Shown: piece by piece, positions 28,389 to 38,398 of the stretch | Layout of the letters: the number at the start of each line of letters is the position of its first letter | Position numbering within the stretch: position 1 is the first letter of the stretch | Origin: Pedobacter arcticus A12 | Lineage (GTDB): Bacteria > Bacteroidota > Bacteroidia > Sphingobacteriales > Sphingobacteriaceae | Length of the DNA: 64,000 nt | Reading direction: 5' to 3' | NCBI RefSeq assembly: GCF_000302595.1 | Contig: NZ_JH947126.1 | Coordinates: 30,444 to 94,443, forward strand | Position numbers and translations under genes: made by a program | The notes under the pieces: model-generated | The model's database searches: none | The model's input: the letters and a program-made list of their open reading frames with translations, nothing else | What the model was told of the DNA's origin: nothing

Positions 28389-29888
28389 ATGAAAAATGTT
28401 TCTATGAAAGTATTATTAAGATTTTTGGTATTTTGTTTCATTTTGCCGATAGCGATTTCGGGATGTAAAAAATCAAAGCAGGTAGAAAAAGAACCTCCGA
28501 TAGTTGTCCCTCCTGTAGAGGAGCCTGCTTGCAAATCTTGTAAATTAATTTCTTCAGCAGCAGAGTTAGCGGCGCTTACACTTATTCCCGGAGATACTAT
28601 TATGATGAAATCTGGCGACTGGACTGATCAGAAACTGGTTTTTAAGGCAAAAGGAACAGCGCAATTACCTATTGTACTTATAGCACAAAAAGCAGGGAGT
28701 GTAAATATGAAAGGGGCATCTTCTATTCAAATAGATGGCGAATATTTGGAAGTAAGCGGATTAAATTTTAGAGGGGGGAAGTTAACGGTCGGACAATTTA
28801 TTATTGATTTCACCTCAAGTTCGAGTAATTGCAGGTTAACCAATACCGCTATTGTGGATTATAACCCTACCGATGCAACTATAGATTATCGTTGGGTTTC
28901 TATGAATGGCACAAAAAACCGCTTGGATCATTGCTACATCAAAGGCAAATCCCATCAGGGAGCAACAGTTGTTGTTTGGGGTAAAAACTCTTCTTTGGGC
29001 CATCGGATAGATCATAATTATTTTGGCACCAGACCCGATTTGGGAAACAATGGCGGAGAAACCATTCGTGTAGGAACCAGCGATTATTATTTGACGCAAA
29101 GTAATGTTACGGTTGAAGACAATATTTTTGATAAATGTAACGGCGAAACAGAGATTGTTTCTAATAAAATGAGTAACAACATTATTCGTAATAACTTGTT
29201 TTTTGAAAGCCGCGGAACGTTAAGTCTTCGTCATGGCAATGGCACAGAAGTTTATGGGAATTATATTATAGGTAATAATTTGGCTACCGTCGGTGGAATT
29301 AGAATTATAGGCGAAAATCATCTTGTTTACAATAACTATATTCAGGGTTTAAAAGAAACCGGGCAATTGTGTGCAATTTCCATTATGGACGGTGTACCAA
29401 ACTCGGCGCCGAGCGGATATTTTCAGGTTAAGAACGTTAAAGTTGTAGGAAACACCATTGTGAACTGTGCAGAAGCTTTTGAAATTGGCGCAGGAAAAGG
29501 AGGTAACGACCGCACTGTGCCACCAGCAAATTGCACTATAGCTAATAATCTGGTGCAGCAAAAAGGTGGAGCAACCCTTTTAAAACTAGCAGATACACCA
29601 ACAGGCTTTACTTATACAGGTAATATGGCCTATGCAACCGGAGTCACTATGCCAGAAGGTTTTGTACAGATTACTCAACAAATGGGAACAACTACATTTG
29701 GTACTTATGCGCCACAAAGCGGCCATCCGGCGTTTGGTGCTTTTCAAGGAACTTTTCCTTTTTATACATCTACTGATGTTGGTGCAAAAGCACTGGGCGA
29801 TACACATAATGCCCTTTTAAAGGGTGAGGGAATTGGACCAACATGGGTGCCGGGTTTAGCAGCTTCGATAGTTATAAAAGCGCAATAA
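28389..29888 (+). CDS. PL6-family polysaccharide lyase lipoprotein
   Basis: A right-handed beta-helix lyase of about 499 residues. In-frame ATGs at 28356, 28389 and 28404 are possible; the latter two give a clean lipoprotein signal ending PIAISGCKK. The PL6 hallmark NNGGETIRVGTSDY is followed by NGETEIVSNKMSNN, with the Brønsted base Lys260, and by GTLSLRHGN, with Arg281. The 21-residue spacing equals that of chondroitinase B. PL6 enzymes cut alginate, dermatan or related uronans by beta-elimination, giving 4,5-unsaturated uronate ends. GH105 and KdgF in this window can process those products. No alginate-specific gene cluster is seen, so the real substrate is open. Confidence 0.9.
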   Translation: MKNVSMKVLLRFLVFCFILPIAISGCKKSKQVEKEPPIVVPPVEEPACKSCKLISSAAELAALTLIPGDTIMMKSGDWTDQKLVFKAKGTAQLPIVLIAQKAGSVNMKGASSIQIDGEYLEVSGLNFRGGKLTVGQFIIDFTSSSSNCRLTNTAIVDYNPTDATIDYRWVSMNGTKNRLDHCYIKGKSHQGATVVVWGKNSSLGHRIDHNYFGTRPDLGNNGGETIRVGTSDYYLTQSNVTVEDNIFDKCNGETEIVSNKMSNNIIRNNLFFESRGTLSLRHGNGTEVYGNYIIGNNLATVGGIRIIGENHLVYNNYIQGLKETGQLCAISIMDGVPNSAPSGYFQVKNVKVVGNTIVNCAEAFEIGAGKGGNDRTVPPANCTIANNLVQQKGGATLLKLADTPTGFTYTGNMAYATGVTMPEGFVQITQQMGTTTFGTYAPQSGHPAFGAFQGTFPFYTSTDVGAKALGDTHNALLKGEGIGPTWVPGLAASIVIKAQ

Positions 29889-30045
29889 ATTTTTAAGAAC
29901 CAATTTTAAGATATAAAACAGTTAAAAAAAAATAAACTATAAAAACTTGTTCATAGGCGTTTGAGCGCTGTTTAGCTAAGGTTTGGTTTACAAAGTATTT
30001 CTTTCAAATTCCTTCTCCCCTTGGTGCGGGGACAACCTTCAATAC

Positions 30046-31455
30046 ATGAAAAATCTAAAAGCTATTCTTGTTTTTGTTACGCTCATGGGCGCTAACCAAG
30101 TGTACGCTAAAGTTAAAATAGCATGCATTGGTAACAGCATTACTTACGGTGCTTTTTTGCCAGATCGGCTATCGCAAAGTTATCCGGCTAGGCTACAGCA
30201 AATGTTGGGCGAAGGTTACGAGGTAACTAATTTTGGAGTGAGCGGTACTACCTTATTGAAAAACGGAAATAAACCATATTGGGCAACTACGGTTTATCAG
30301 TCGGCATTAAAAAGTGAACCTAATATTGTTTTTATTGCATTGGGAACTAACGATTCTAAGTTGATCAATAGAAAGTATTTACATCAATTTATTGATGATT
30401 ATCGCGAGCTCATAGAAAGTTTTCAAAAACTAAAATCAAAGCCAAGAGTAGTTTTACTTAAGCCAATTACGGTTTTTACCGTTGATACAAATAAGATATG
30501 GGACAAGCCGATTTCTAGCATCATGATTCCGGCGCTAGAAAGGCTAGCATTTGAGGGAAACTTAGAAATTATTGACTTGCACAGCCTTTTTAAAGATAAA
30601 GAATCGTTGATGCCAGACAAAGTTCACCCCAATGCGGAAGGCGCAAATTTTATCGCAAAAAGATTATTTGAGTTTCTAGATACCAAATTTTATCCCTTTG
30701 ATAGCTCAAAAGAAATCAAAGAAACAAAAATAGAAAAATCGTTTTATGGCTTTAAAGATTATCAGTTTACTTTTAAAGGACGTAAGGCTCATATTGTACA
30801 GCCTAAAAATGCCATAAAAGGAAAACCTTGGGTTTGGCGAGCCCGTTTTTTTGGCAACCAACCACAAGCTGATATTGCTTTATTAGAGCGAGGCTATCAT
30901 TTAGTTTATTGCGACGTTGCAGAACTGTACGGAAATAAGCAAGCCATTCAAATTTGGAATAATTTTTATGTTTATATGCGAAAGTTGGGTTTAGCTAAAA
31001 AAGCAGTTCTGGAAGGTTATAGCAGAGGCGGAATTTACATTTATGCATGGGCGTCGCTTAACCCTAAAAAAGTAGCCTGTATTTATGCAGATAACGCCGT
31101 AATGGATATAAAAAGCTGGCCTGGAGGTTTTGGCGAAAGGGCCGGAAGTAAAAAAGATTGGGAAATTTATAAAGCAGATTTCGGCTACCAAGCGGATGAG
31201 CAAGCTAAAGCCGCAAACGATAGCCCAGTGGATAAAATAAAAGCTATTGTAAAAGGCAAATACCCAATGTTACACGTTGTGGCCGACGAGGACGACACTG
31301 TTCCAACAAAAGAAAACACCATACCTTTTGCAAAATTAATTACCCTCGCCGGAGGCAATATCACCATCATTCATAGATCGGGCAAACATCACCCGCATAG
31401 TTTAGCCAATCCACAACCAATAGTTGATTTTGTTTTAAAGGCTTCAAAAAAGTAA
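30046..31455 (+). CDS. Double esterase: SGNH/GDSL domain fused to alpha/beta-hydrolase domain
   Basis: 469 residues from ATG 30046, which gives a proper signal peptide (KNLKAILVFVTLMGANQVYA); an upstream ATG at 29983 adds an unlikely leader. The first domain has the SGNH blocks GNSITYG (catalytic Ser), NFGVSGTT, ALGTNDSK and DKVHPNAEG (Asp and His). The second domain (about 230-469) has a nucleophile elbow GYSRGG, an acid in ADEDDTVP and His in GKHHPHS. Two complete serine-hydrolase sites in one periplasmic protein suggest removal of O-acetyl or other acyl groups from the glycan. It lies alone between PL6 and GH29, with about 157 bp before it. Confidence 0.85.
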   Translation: MKNLKAILVFVTLMGANQVYAKVKIACIGNSITYGAFLPDRLSQSYPARLQQMLGEGYEVTNFGVSGTTLLKNGNKPYWATTVYQSALKSEPNIVFIALGTNDSKLINRKYLHQFIDDYRELIESFQKLKSKPRVVLLKPITVFTVDTNKIWDKPISSIMIPALERLAFEGNLEIIDLHSLFKDKESLMPDKVHPNAEGANFIAKRLFEFLDTKFYPFDSSKEIKETKIEKSFYGFKDYQFTFKGRKAHIVQPKNAIKGKPWVWRARFFGNQPQADIALLERGYHLVYCDVAELYGNKQAIQIWNNFYVYMRKLGLAKKAVLEGYSRGGIYIYAWASLNPKKVACIYADNAVMDIKSWPGGFGERAGSKKDWEIYKADFGYQADEQAKAANDSPVDKIKAIVKGKYPMLHVVADEDDTVPTKENTIPFAKLITLAGGNITIIHRSGKHHPHSLANPQPIVDFVLKASKK

Positions 31456-31737
31456 AAGATAAATATGGTTGTTGTTCTTATCCAAAAAAATCAATAGATG
31501 CTAAAACAGGCTAACTTAATGGAATTTTATATGATAATTTCCAATCAAGCTTATCAATTTGCCAAATTCTATTAATGCTTTGTGCTTTAAAAGTCCTTCT
31601 TTTATACAAATAATAAATAGATTCTTTATTCTAGCTATTTTAGCTCGTTAACTTGAGGTGAGTGCAGGAACTTGCTTGGCCGTAATAGCTGGGGAATAAC
31701 ATTTAATAAACCACCATAATTTTATATTTAAGGTATC

Positions 31738-33174
31738 ATGATTAAAACATTTTTTGCTGTTGTATTTTCCTTTGCATTACTTACACAATCAGTGTCGGCA
31801 CAAAAAGTACTGACCAAAGACGAACGCATGGAATGGTGGCGTGAGGCCCGGTTTGGGATGTTTATCCATTGGGGAGTATATGCGCAGTTTGCTGGCGTAT
31901 ATCAAGGTCATGAACAGCGTAGGGGTGGGGCAGAGTGGATCATGAACCGCTGTAAAATTCCAGTTGCCGAATATCAGGACACGGCCAAAAACTTTAACCC
32001 GGTTAAATACGATGCTGATGCATGGGTAAAAATGGCTAAGGATGCTGGAATGAAGTATATTGTGATTACTGCAAAACATCATGACGGGTTTGCTTTGTTT
32101 GATTCTAAAGCCAGTAAGTGGGATGTTGTAGATGCTACGCCTTACGGAAAAGATTTAATAGCTCCTTTGGCGGCAGCATGCCGTAAATATGGTGTAAAAC
32201 TAGGCTTTTATTACTCGCAAGCGCAAGACTGGAACAACCCAGGCGGAGCTGTAGCAAGAAAGGTAATGAGCGAAGGCTGGGCAAATCCAGATTCTACAAA
32301 AATAGATGCCTACACTTTAGCTCATAAAGGGCATTGGGACCCAGCACAGGAAACAAAAACTTTTAACCAATATATTGATGAGGTAGCTGTGCCACAAGTG
32401 AAAGAGTTAATGACCAATTATGGTGATATTGCTGTTTTATGGTGGGATACGCCTACTAATATGACGGATGAAGCGGCATTGAAATTTCAAGAAGCTTTAA
32501 AACTACAACCAAATATCATTACAAATGATCGTTTAAAACGTCCTAACTTCCCTGGAGACACCAAAACTCCCGAACAAAAAATACCTACGGTTGATGAGCT
32601 AGATGGGCAAGATTGGGAAACCTGTATGACCATGAACGGGACTTGGGGTTTCAGAACGTCGGATCATAAATGGAAATCAAGCGAAACTTTAATCCGCAAT
32701 TTGGTTGATATCGCATCTAAAGGAGGTAATTATTTACTAAACGTTGGTCCTAAACCAGATGGTACTTTTCCTCAAGAAAGTATTGATCGTTTAAACGACA
32801 TCAGTAAATGGATGAAGATCAATAGCGAAGCCATTTACGATACAAAACCTAGTCCGATAGATCCAGTTACATGGGGACGTTGTACCCGTAAGAACTCTAA
32901 AAAAGGCACCACTTTGTACGTATCAGTATTTGATTGGCCTACAGACGGGAAACTGGTTATTCCAGATTTAAACCATAAAGTAAGCTCGGCAAAACTTTTA
33001 GATGGCAATATGAAGCTTAAAACTTCTTTTTCTAAAGAAAAAGGTTTAATTATTAACATCCCTAAAGCAGCACCCGATAAAATTGCTTCTGTAATTAAAA
33101 TAGAAGTAAAAGGAAAAATGGAAACCAGGTTTTCTGATGCTGCAAAAAAGATGAAAACAGGAGAATTGGACTAA
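31738..33174 (+). CDS. GH29 alpha-L-fucosidase (second copy)
   Basis: 478 residues with a signal peptide ending near VSAQ. It has the GH29 blocks WWREARFGMFIHWGVYA, VITAKHHDGFALF and LGFYYSQAQDW, and nucleophile Asp237 in VLWWDTP. It is shorter than the first GH29 and lacks the C-terminal extra module. Its insert after the HWGVY motif (GHEQRRGGAEWIMNR) differs, so the two probably act on different linkages. The 282 bp before it are AT-rich and probably hold a promoter. A hairpin with a T run follows. Confidence 0.93.
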   Translation: MIKTFFAVVFSFALLTQSVSAQKVLTKDERMEWWREARFGMFIHWGVYAQFAGVYQGHEQRRGGAEWIMNRCKIPVAEYQDTAKNFNPVKYDADAWVKMAKDAGMKYIVITAKHHDGFALFDSKASKWDVVDATPYGKDLIAPLAAACRKYGVKLGFYYSQAQDWNNPGGAVARKVMSEGWANPDSTKIDAYTLAHKGHWDPAQETKTFNQYIDEVAVPQVKELMTNYGDIAVLWWDTPTNMTDEAALKFQEALKLQPNIITNDRLKRPNFPGDTKTPEQKIPTVDELDGQDWETCMTMNGTWGFRTSDHKWKSSETLIRNLVDIASKGGNYLLNVGPKPDGTFPQESIDRLNDISKWMKINSEAIYDTKPSPIDPVTWGRCTRKNSKKGTTLYVSVFDWPTDGKLVIPDLNHKVSSAKLLDGNMKLKTSFSKEKGLIINIPKAAPDKIASVIKIEVKGKMETRFSDAAKKMKTGELD

Positions 33175-33200
33175 ATTGGTTGGTTTATATTGTAAGTGGA

Positions 33201-33242
33201 AAGAATACCTGTACGTTTAACAATGTATGGGTATTTCTTTTT
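33201..33242 (+). terminator. Probable terminator after second GH29
   Basis: Arms GAATACC (from 33203) and GGTATTTC (ending about 33237) pair around a 21-nt loop, followed by a T run. It starts about 27 bp after the GH29 stop. Confidence 0.5.
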
Positions 33243-33382
33243 AGGTATAGGTTCAAAATATGCTAAGTCAAGCAACCATCCACATAGTTATAAGAATTCT
33301 AAGCCGATTTCCGGTTTTTATATTAAAATTTTTATATTAAAAGCTGTAAGTAACAAAATTAAAGTTCTAAAAGTTTAAAAAA

Positions 33383-35050
33383 ATGAAAATCCTCAGAATT
33401 CTTGCCCTCCTAGTGTTTCTTTCTCCGTTTTATTCATCGGCACAAAAAGTCATCAAGCCTGTATTGGGCAATAATTTCAATAATGTTCCGGCCCGACCAA
33501 AATTGGTGGTTGGTATAGTTGTAGACCAAATGCGCTGGGATTATTTATACCGCTATGCGGATAGGTACGGTTTAGGCGGGTTCAATAGATTATTGAACGA
33601 AGGGTTTACTTGCGAAAATACGCACATACCTTATATACCAACTGTAACGGCGGCAGGGCATACGGGAATTTATACAGGCTCTGTGCCGGCAATTCACGGA
33701 ATTTCAGCTAATAATTTTATCATTCAGGCAACTGGGAAATCAATGTATTGTACAGAAGATAGTACCGCAAAAACAGTAGGCAGCAGTTCTAAAGCTGGCG
33801 AAATGTCACCTGCAAATTTACTGGCAACTACCATTACTGATGAACTTAAACTAGCTACAAATTTTAAGTCAAAAGTTATTGGGATTGCGCTGAAAGACCG
33901 TGGCGGAATTTTACCTGCAGGCCACGCTGCAGATGCCGCTTATTGGTTTGATGATGCCAGTGGAAACTGGATTACCAGCACTTATTATATGGATGTTTTA
34001 CCAACCTGGGTAAATAATTTCAATAGCCAAAAGCTTCCCGAAAAGTATATCAACCAAGATTGGACCACCTTATATCCAATTGATACTTATAGCCAAAGTA
34101 CCGCTGATGATAACTTGTACGAGGGAAAACTAAGTGGAGAGAAAGCTCCTGTTTTCCCACATTATCTGTCCAAAATGTTTAAGGGAAATTTTGGTATAAT
34201 AAGAACAAGCCCTTACGGAAATCAGTTAACACTTGATTTTGCCAAAGAAGTGTTAAAAAATGAGCAGATGGGCAAAGGTTCAAGTACAGATTTTTTAACC
34301 CTTAGTTTTTCCTCTACAGACTATGTTGGCCATAAATATGGCGTTAATGCTATAGAAACCGAAGATATTTATTTAAGGTTAGATAAAAACTTAGCGGACT
34401 TATTCAACACTTTAGATGCCACTGTTGGTAAAGGACAATATACCGTTTTCCTTTCGGCGGATCATGGCGCTGCGCACAACCCTGCGTTTTTAAAAGATGA
34501 TAAAATCCCGGCTGGCGTTTGGTCAGCTTCAACGGTGTTGAAAAATCTGAATTTGGCACTGGAAAATGAATTTAAACAGGCAAAACTTGTATTAAGTTTT
34601 GGCAATTATCAGGTAAGCTTTAACAATAATTTAATTGAAAGCCAAAACCTAAATTATGAGGCTATTAAAGATTTTACCATAAAATTTTTAAAAAAGCAGG
34701 AAGGTGTAGCTTACGCTGTTGATATGGAAAAAGCAACACTAGCAAGTATTCCCGATCCGATTAAAAGCAGGGTAATTAATGGTTATAATCCAGAAAGAAG
34801 CGGTGCCATCCAAATATTATTAAAGCCTGGAGTTTTTTCTGGAAGCGGAACAACCGGGACAAGCCACGGTACTTGGAATCCTTACGACACGCATATTCCT
34901 CTGGTTTTTATGGGTTGGGGAATTAAACACGGCTCTTTAAATCGGCAAACCAGCATGGCAGATATTGCACCAACGTTGGCCGCTTTGTTACACATACAAG
35001 AACCTAATGGAAACATTGGTTTGCCCATTGAAGAAGTATTAAAGAAATAA
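33383..35050 (+). CDS. pafA: PafA-type alkaline phosphatase
   Basis: 555 residues with a signal peptide ending SSAQ. The blocks match the PafA monoesterase branch of the alkaline phosphatase superfamily: metal-binding VVDQMRWDYLYRY, the catalytic threonine in YIPTVTAAGHTGIYTGS, the Lys and Arg of ALKDRGGILPAGH, and the ligands in STDYVGHKYG, SADHGAAH and TSHGTWNPYDTHIPL. PafA is a periplasmic calcium-insensitive phosphomonoesterase common in Bacteroidota. Its position between GH29 and GH28-like genes, with 34 bp to the latter, suggests co-expression with the glycan genes. It could remove phosphate from the glycan or simply supply phosphate. Confidence 0.93.
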   Translation: MKILRILALLVFLSPFYSSAQKVIKPVLGNNFNNVPARPKLVVGIVVDQMRWDYLYRYADRYGLGGFNRLLNEGFTCENTHIPYIPTVTAAGHTGIYTGSVPAIHGISANNFIIQATGKSMYCTEDSTAKTVGSSSKAGEMSPANLLATTITDELKLATNFKSKVIGIALKDRGGILPAGHAADAAYWFDDASGNWITSTYYMDVLPTWVNNFNSQKLPEKYINQDWTTLYPIDTYSQSTADDNLYEGKLSGEKAPVFPHYLSKMFKGNFGIIRTSPYGNQLTLDFAKEVLKNEQMGKGSSTDFLTLSFSSTDYVGHKYGVNAIETEDIYLRLDKNLADLFNTLDATVGKGQYTVFLSADHGAAHNPAFLKDDKIPAGVWSASTVLKNLNLALENEFKQAKLVLSFGNYQVSFNNNLIESQNLNYEAIKDFTIKFLKKQEGVAYAVDMEKATLASIPDPIKSRVINGYNPERSGAIQILLKPGVFSGSGTTGTSHGTWNPYDTHIPLVFMGWGIKHGSLNRQTSMADIAPTLAALLHIQEPNGNIGLPIEEVLKK

Positions 35051-35084
35051 TATTTTTTATTCAAATAATTGAGAAGCCTCATTT

Positions 35085-38069
35085 ATGAGTAAACTAAATT
35101 ATAGCAGACTTTGGCTTGTTACGCTGGCATTGTCTTTTAGCACTATGCTACAAGCACAAAAAAAAGCAATTCTCGAAATTGTTTGCAAAAAGGACGCAAC
35201 CCATATTGTTGGTATTCATCACGATACTTTAACAGTACTTAGCGGAAGCACTTATTCATACACCGTTGATACGCCAGAAAATGAGGGATTGGTTGCTATC
35301 CAAACAACGGTATCGCAATTGCTTTCGCAGATTATTGCTAAAGATGGTTCTGCACAGCAATATCAAGTCATCAATAAAGACGGATCCCCGAAAAATGAAG
35401 GGAAATTAGTTAGCGGTGATGCTTTAGTGGTGAAAGCAGCAAAGGGGAAAACCACCAAAAATTATAAAATCAGGGTAGATCCTTTTGCAATAGCAGGCAA
35501 ACTTAGTTTAGAGCAGGATGAGTTAACAGTAAACACCGCGACAGACTTAACCATTTATTTTACGGCAGGGCAACGTAGCCCAGATGCAACCGTGAATATC
35601 TTTTTGCCAGAAGGTATCATATCAAATTTAGAGAATACCACCGTAAACGTGATTGGCAGGGGAGAGGTGAAGTTAAAAGACCTTGCAAAACAATCTATTG
35701 GAAGGGTTGGGGGCAATTATTCTTATTCAAAAGTAGGGAATGTAAGTATTTCAGCTTCTGCCGATGGAGGTAGTATACTCACTTTTAGCAATTTAGATTT
35801 GCGACCATCCAACGGCGCTGATTTAAAAATTATAATTCGGGATGTAAAGCTAAGTAAGAATGGCAGTTACAAAATCAGCGCAAATTACCAAACTACCCAA
35901 CCTGCATTATTAAAAAGTGCAGGCATAGGTGCAGAAGAAGTATTGCTAAAGGTAAAACCAACCATCACCAGTTTTAAAAGAATTCCTTATCAAGATTTTT
36001 ATTACAAAGAAGCTACTGATACTTACACTCGGGCGAGTTTTAGTTGGAATTCATCAGGCGAAAGCCAACAAATTGAAATGGAGCAGTCTTTAGATAATGG
36101 GAAAACCTGGCAGTTGTCAAAAAGCACTATCGATACTAAAAACTCACAAGCGGATATCATAAATTTGATTCCAAATAAACACTATTTTTTTAGGCTTTTG
36201 GTGAAAAACGGAAAGCATAAAGGATATTCAAACATCACACAATTTTACTCGGGAAAGTTGGATGTAAAACAATTTGGTATTGTTGGAGATGGCAAACAGG
36301 ATGATACCGGAAAAATCAATAAAGCTATTTTATACCTGCACCAACTAGGTGGTGGAACTTTGCTTTTTAGCGAAGGTGTTTATCAGGTGCGAACAGTGCA
36401 TTTACAGAGCAATATTTTTTTGTATGTTTCAAAAGATGCTACCCTAAAAGCCCTAAAAGGGGCGGATTCGCCAGAAGCGACTTGGTTTAGTGATAGGCAA
36501 TATCGCTCAGGTTTATCGCCAACTGATTTAGGTCCGTATGAAAATCCAGAAAACTGGCTGACTAAACAAGACGTAGGGCATACCTTTTTTAAGAACAGTA
36601 TGTTTTTTGGCGAACGATTAAATAACGTGAAAATTATCGGAAATGGATTGATTACGGGTGATGGAGATTTGGTGACGAGTGATAAAGTGATGAACAATGC
36701 TCCGGATAAAAGAGCTGATAAAATGTTTAGTCTGAAGCTATGCACCAACGTTGAAATTGGAGGAATTTACCGTCCAGAAGAATTATGGTACGATGCTCTT
36801 AAAGATGAACCTTATTACCTTGAAAAAGACGGTTCCAAGTTTTTTGATTGCGATAATATGTTGAAAATTGAGCAAGCCGGTCATTTCGTTTTATTAGCAA
36901 CCGGAACGGATCATATCAATGTTCACGATACTTATTTTGCAAAATACAATCCGTCAAATGCTCGTGATATTTATGATTTTATGGCTTGCAATAATGTAAG
37001 TGTAACAAATATTTATTCGAAGATAAGTTCGGATGATATTGTGAAATTAGGTAGTGATTGTTCTTTGGGTTTCACTCGCCCAAGTGGTAATTACAAAATC
37101 CGTAACATTATTGGGGATACCAATTGTAATCTTTTCCAAATAGGTTCAGAAACAGCAGATGATATTATGGATGTTTGCGTGGATAATATTTATGTTTTAG
37201 GTGCTAACAAAGCAGGTTTTTCTATTTCTACCAATGATGGTGGCCACGTTAAAAACATCCATCTTAATTGCGGGCATACTGGCGAGCTACACAGTCGTTC
37301 TAAAATGTTCCGCACAACCACGCCTTTTTTCATTTCAATTTCTAATAGAGGGCGTATTTTGGGTGCAAATGCCAAAAGATATCGTTTTACTGAAAACGGA
37401 CTTAAACATGATGAGCTATTGGTTACCAATGTGGATATTGGGAAAGTAGAAAACATCAGCATCAACGGAATAGATATTGCAGAAACGTATGCGGGAAGTT
37501 CTTTCAGGGGAAATAGATGGAAAGCTTACGATGGTTCTCAAGCCAAAGCAAGTCCTATTGTAGGGGGTTATGCATTGCCAAAAACTGCAGAAATAGAAGG
37601 TGGCTTAGATTTTAGTTTGCCCAATGGTTTGCATACAGGTTATATCCAAAATATAGCGTTCAATGATGTTCACTTTTTAGATAAAGGTGGAAACCCTAGC
37701 ACCGATAGAGAAATGACTCCTCCGGAACTGGGAGTAGGGCAGTATAATGTTTCAAATCTTAAAGTTCAGCCAGCCTACGGATTCTGGGCCAGACATGTTA
37801 AAGGTCTAAGTTTAAACCAGTGTACTTTTAATTTTGAAAAAGAGGACAGCAGGTATGCTTTGGTTTTAGATGATGTTCAGAAGGCGAAATTATCGGCTAT
37901 CAAAATGGTGAAAGCAAACGACGTAAAATCTATTATTTGTTTGATTAATTCTTCAGAGGTAATGATTAATGATGCCGTTTATTATCAAAATAAATGGGGG
38001 AACGCTCCTGCCGTTTTGCCTTTTACCAATCATCAAAGTGGAGTTTTTTCGGTTTTTCCTTCTTATTAA
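35085..38069 (+). CDS. GH28-like beta-helix protein with N-terminal beta domains
   Basis: 994 residues with a signal peptide (ends near MLQAQ). Residues about 25-300 contain Ig-like or cadherin-like beta domains, then a fibronectin-like domain (about 310-395, SSGESQQIEMEQSLDNGKTW). From about 398 (LDVKQFGIVGDGKQDDTGKINKA) a pectin-lyase-fold helix begins as in GH28. The GH28 acid pair is matched by SSDDIVKLGSD, and CNLFQIGSE takes the place of GHGLSIGSE, so the conserved histidine of GHG is missing. It may be a divergent glycosidase, use another residue, or be a binding protein. It follows pafA closely and ends the long plus-strand run. Confidence 0.75.
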   Translation: MSKLNYSRLWLVTLALSFSTMLQAQKKAILEIVCKKDATHIVGIHHDTLTVLSGSTYSYTVDTPENEGLVAIQTTVSQLLSQIIAKDGSAQQYQVINKDGSPKNEGKLVSGDALVVKAAKGKTTKNYKIRVDPFAIAGKLSLEQDELTVNTATDLTIYFTAGQRSPDATVNIFLPEGIISNLENTTVNVIGRGEVKLKDLAKQSIGRVGGNYSYSKVGNVSISASADGGSILTFSNLDLRPSNGADLKIIIRDVKLSKNGSYKISANYQTTQPALLKSAGIGAEEVLLKVKPTITSFKRIPYQDFYYKEATDTYTRASFSWNSSGESQQIEMEQSLDNGKTWQLSKSTIDTKNSQADIINLIPNKHYFFRLLVKNGKHKGYSNITQFYSGKLDVKQFGIVGDGKQDDTGKINKAILYLHQLGGGTLLFSEGVYQVRTVHLQSNIFLYVSKDATLKALKGADSPEATWFSDRQYRSGLSPTDLGPYENPENWLTKQDVGHTFFKNSMFFGERLNNVKIIGNGLITGDGDLVTSDKVMNNAPDKRADKMFSLKLCTNVEIGGIYRPEELWYDALKDEPYYLEKDGSKFFDCDNMLKIEQAGHFVLLATGTDHINVHDTYFAKYNPSNARDIYDFMACNNVSVTNIYSKISSDDIVKLGSDCSLGFTRPSGNYKIRNIIGDTNCNLFQIGSETADDIMDVCVDNIYVLGANKAGFSISTNDGGHVKNIHLNCGHTGELHSRSKMFRTTTPFFISISNRGRILGANAKRYRFTENGLKHDELLVTNVDIGKVENISINGIDIAETYAGSSFRGNRWKAYDGSQAKASPIVGGYALPKTAEIEGGLDFSLPNGLHTGYIQNIAFNDVHFLDKGGNPSTDREMTPPELGVGQYNVSNLKVQPAYGFWARHVKGLSLNQCTFNFEKEDSRYALVLDDVQKAKLSAIKMVKANDVKSIICLINSSEVMINDAVYYQNKWGNAPAVLPFTNHQSGVFSVFPSY

Positions 38070-38133
38070 GTTCAAGTAAAATTTTAATCTGACCACAGAA
38101 TTCTATACAAGCAGAGCCTCTACACTGCTGAAA

Positions 38134-38250
38134 CGTTCATGTTGAACGCTAGTGAAACATCTCGCAAACAGGTTTCAAATGGCTATATGCAGACCATATT
38201 TGTGAGATTTCTCGTACCTCGAAATGACGACCTGAAGGTAAAGACAACTT
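38134..38250. repeat. 117-bp direct repeat, copy 1
   Basis: The copy runs from CGTTCATGTTGAACGCTAG to AAAGACAACTT and matches copy 2 (38399-38514) at about 90 percent of positions by eye. Internal inverted arms (ACATCTCGCAAACAGG and CATATTTGTGAGATTT) and outer arms related to CGTCATNNCGA/TCGAAATGACG allow a large hairpin. Confidence 0.85.
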
Positions 38251-38264
38251 AACTTCTCGCCAAT

Positions 38265-38289
38265 CAGAGTCTCCTTTTTCGGGACTCTG
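38265..38289. repeat. REP-like hairpin
   Basis: Perfect 7-bp arms CAGAGTC and GACTCTG around an 11-nt loop. The arm sequence is related to the other palindromes near the RAYT (38523-38548 and 39168-39193). Confidence 0.55.
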
Positions 38290-38398
38290 CGTTTGTTTTT
38301 TTTACCACAGAGAACGCAGAGGTCGCAGAGCTGAATGGGAGCAATAGTTGACTCTATTAGTTTCTCTCCAAGGAGAACTTCCCCAATGCTGGAGCATT

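Noticed and set aside
28836..29099. Antisense frame within PL6
   Set aside because: Shadow of the conserved PL6 coding sequence.
33196..33378. 60-codon open frame between GH29 and pafA
   Set aside because: It overlaps the probable terminator hairpin and shows no domain or signal pattern.
36383..36748. 121-codon minus-strand frame inside the GH28-like gene
   Set aside because: Antisense shadow; the sense frame is a continuous 994-residue protein.
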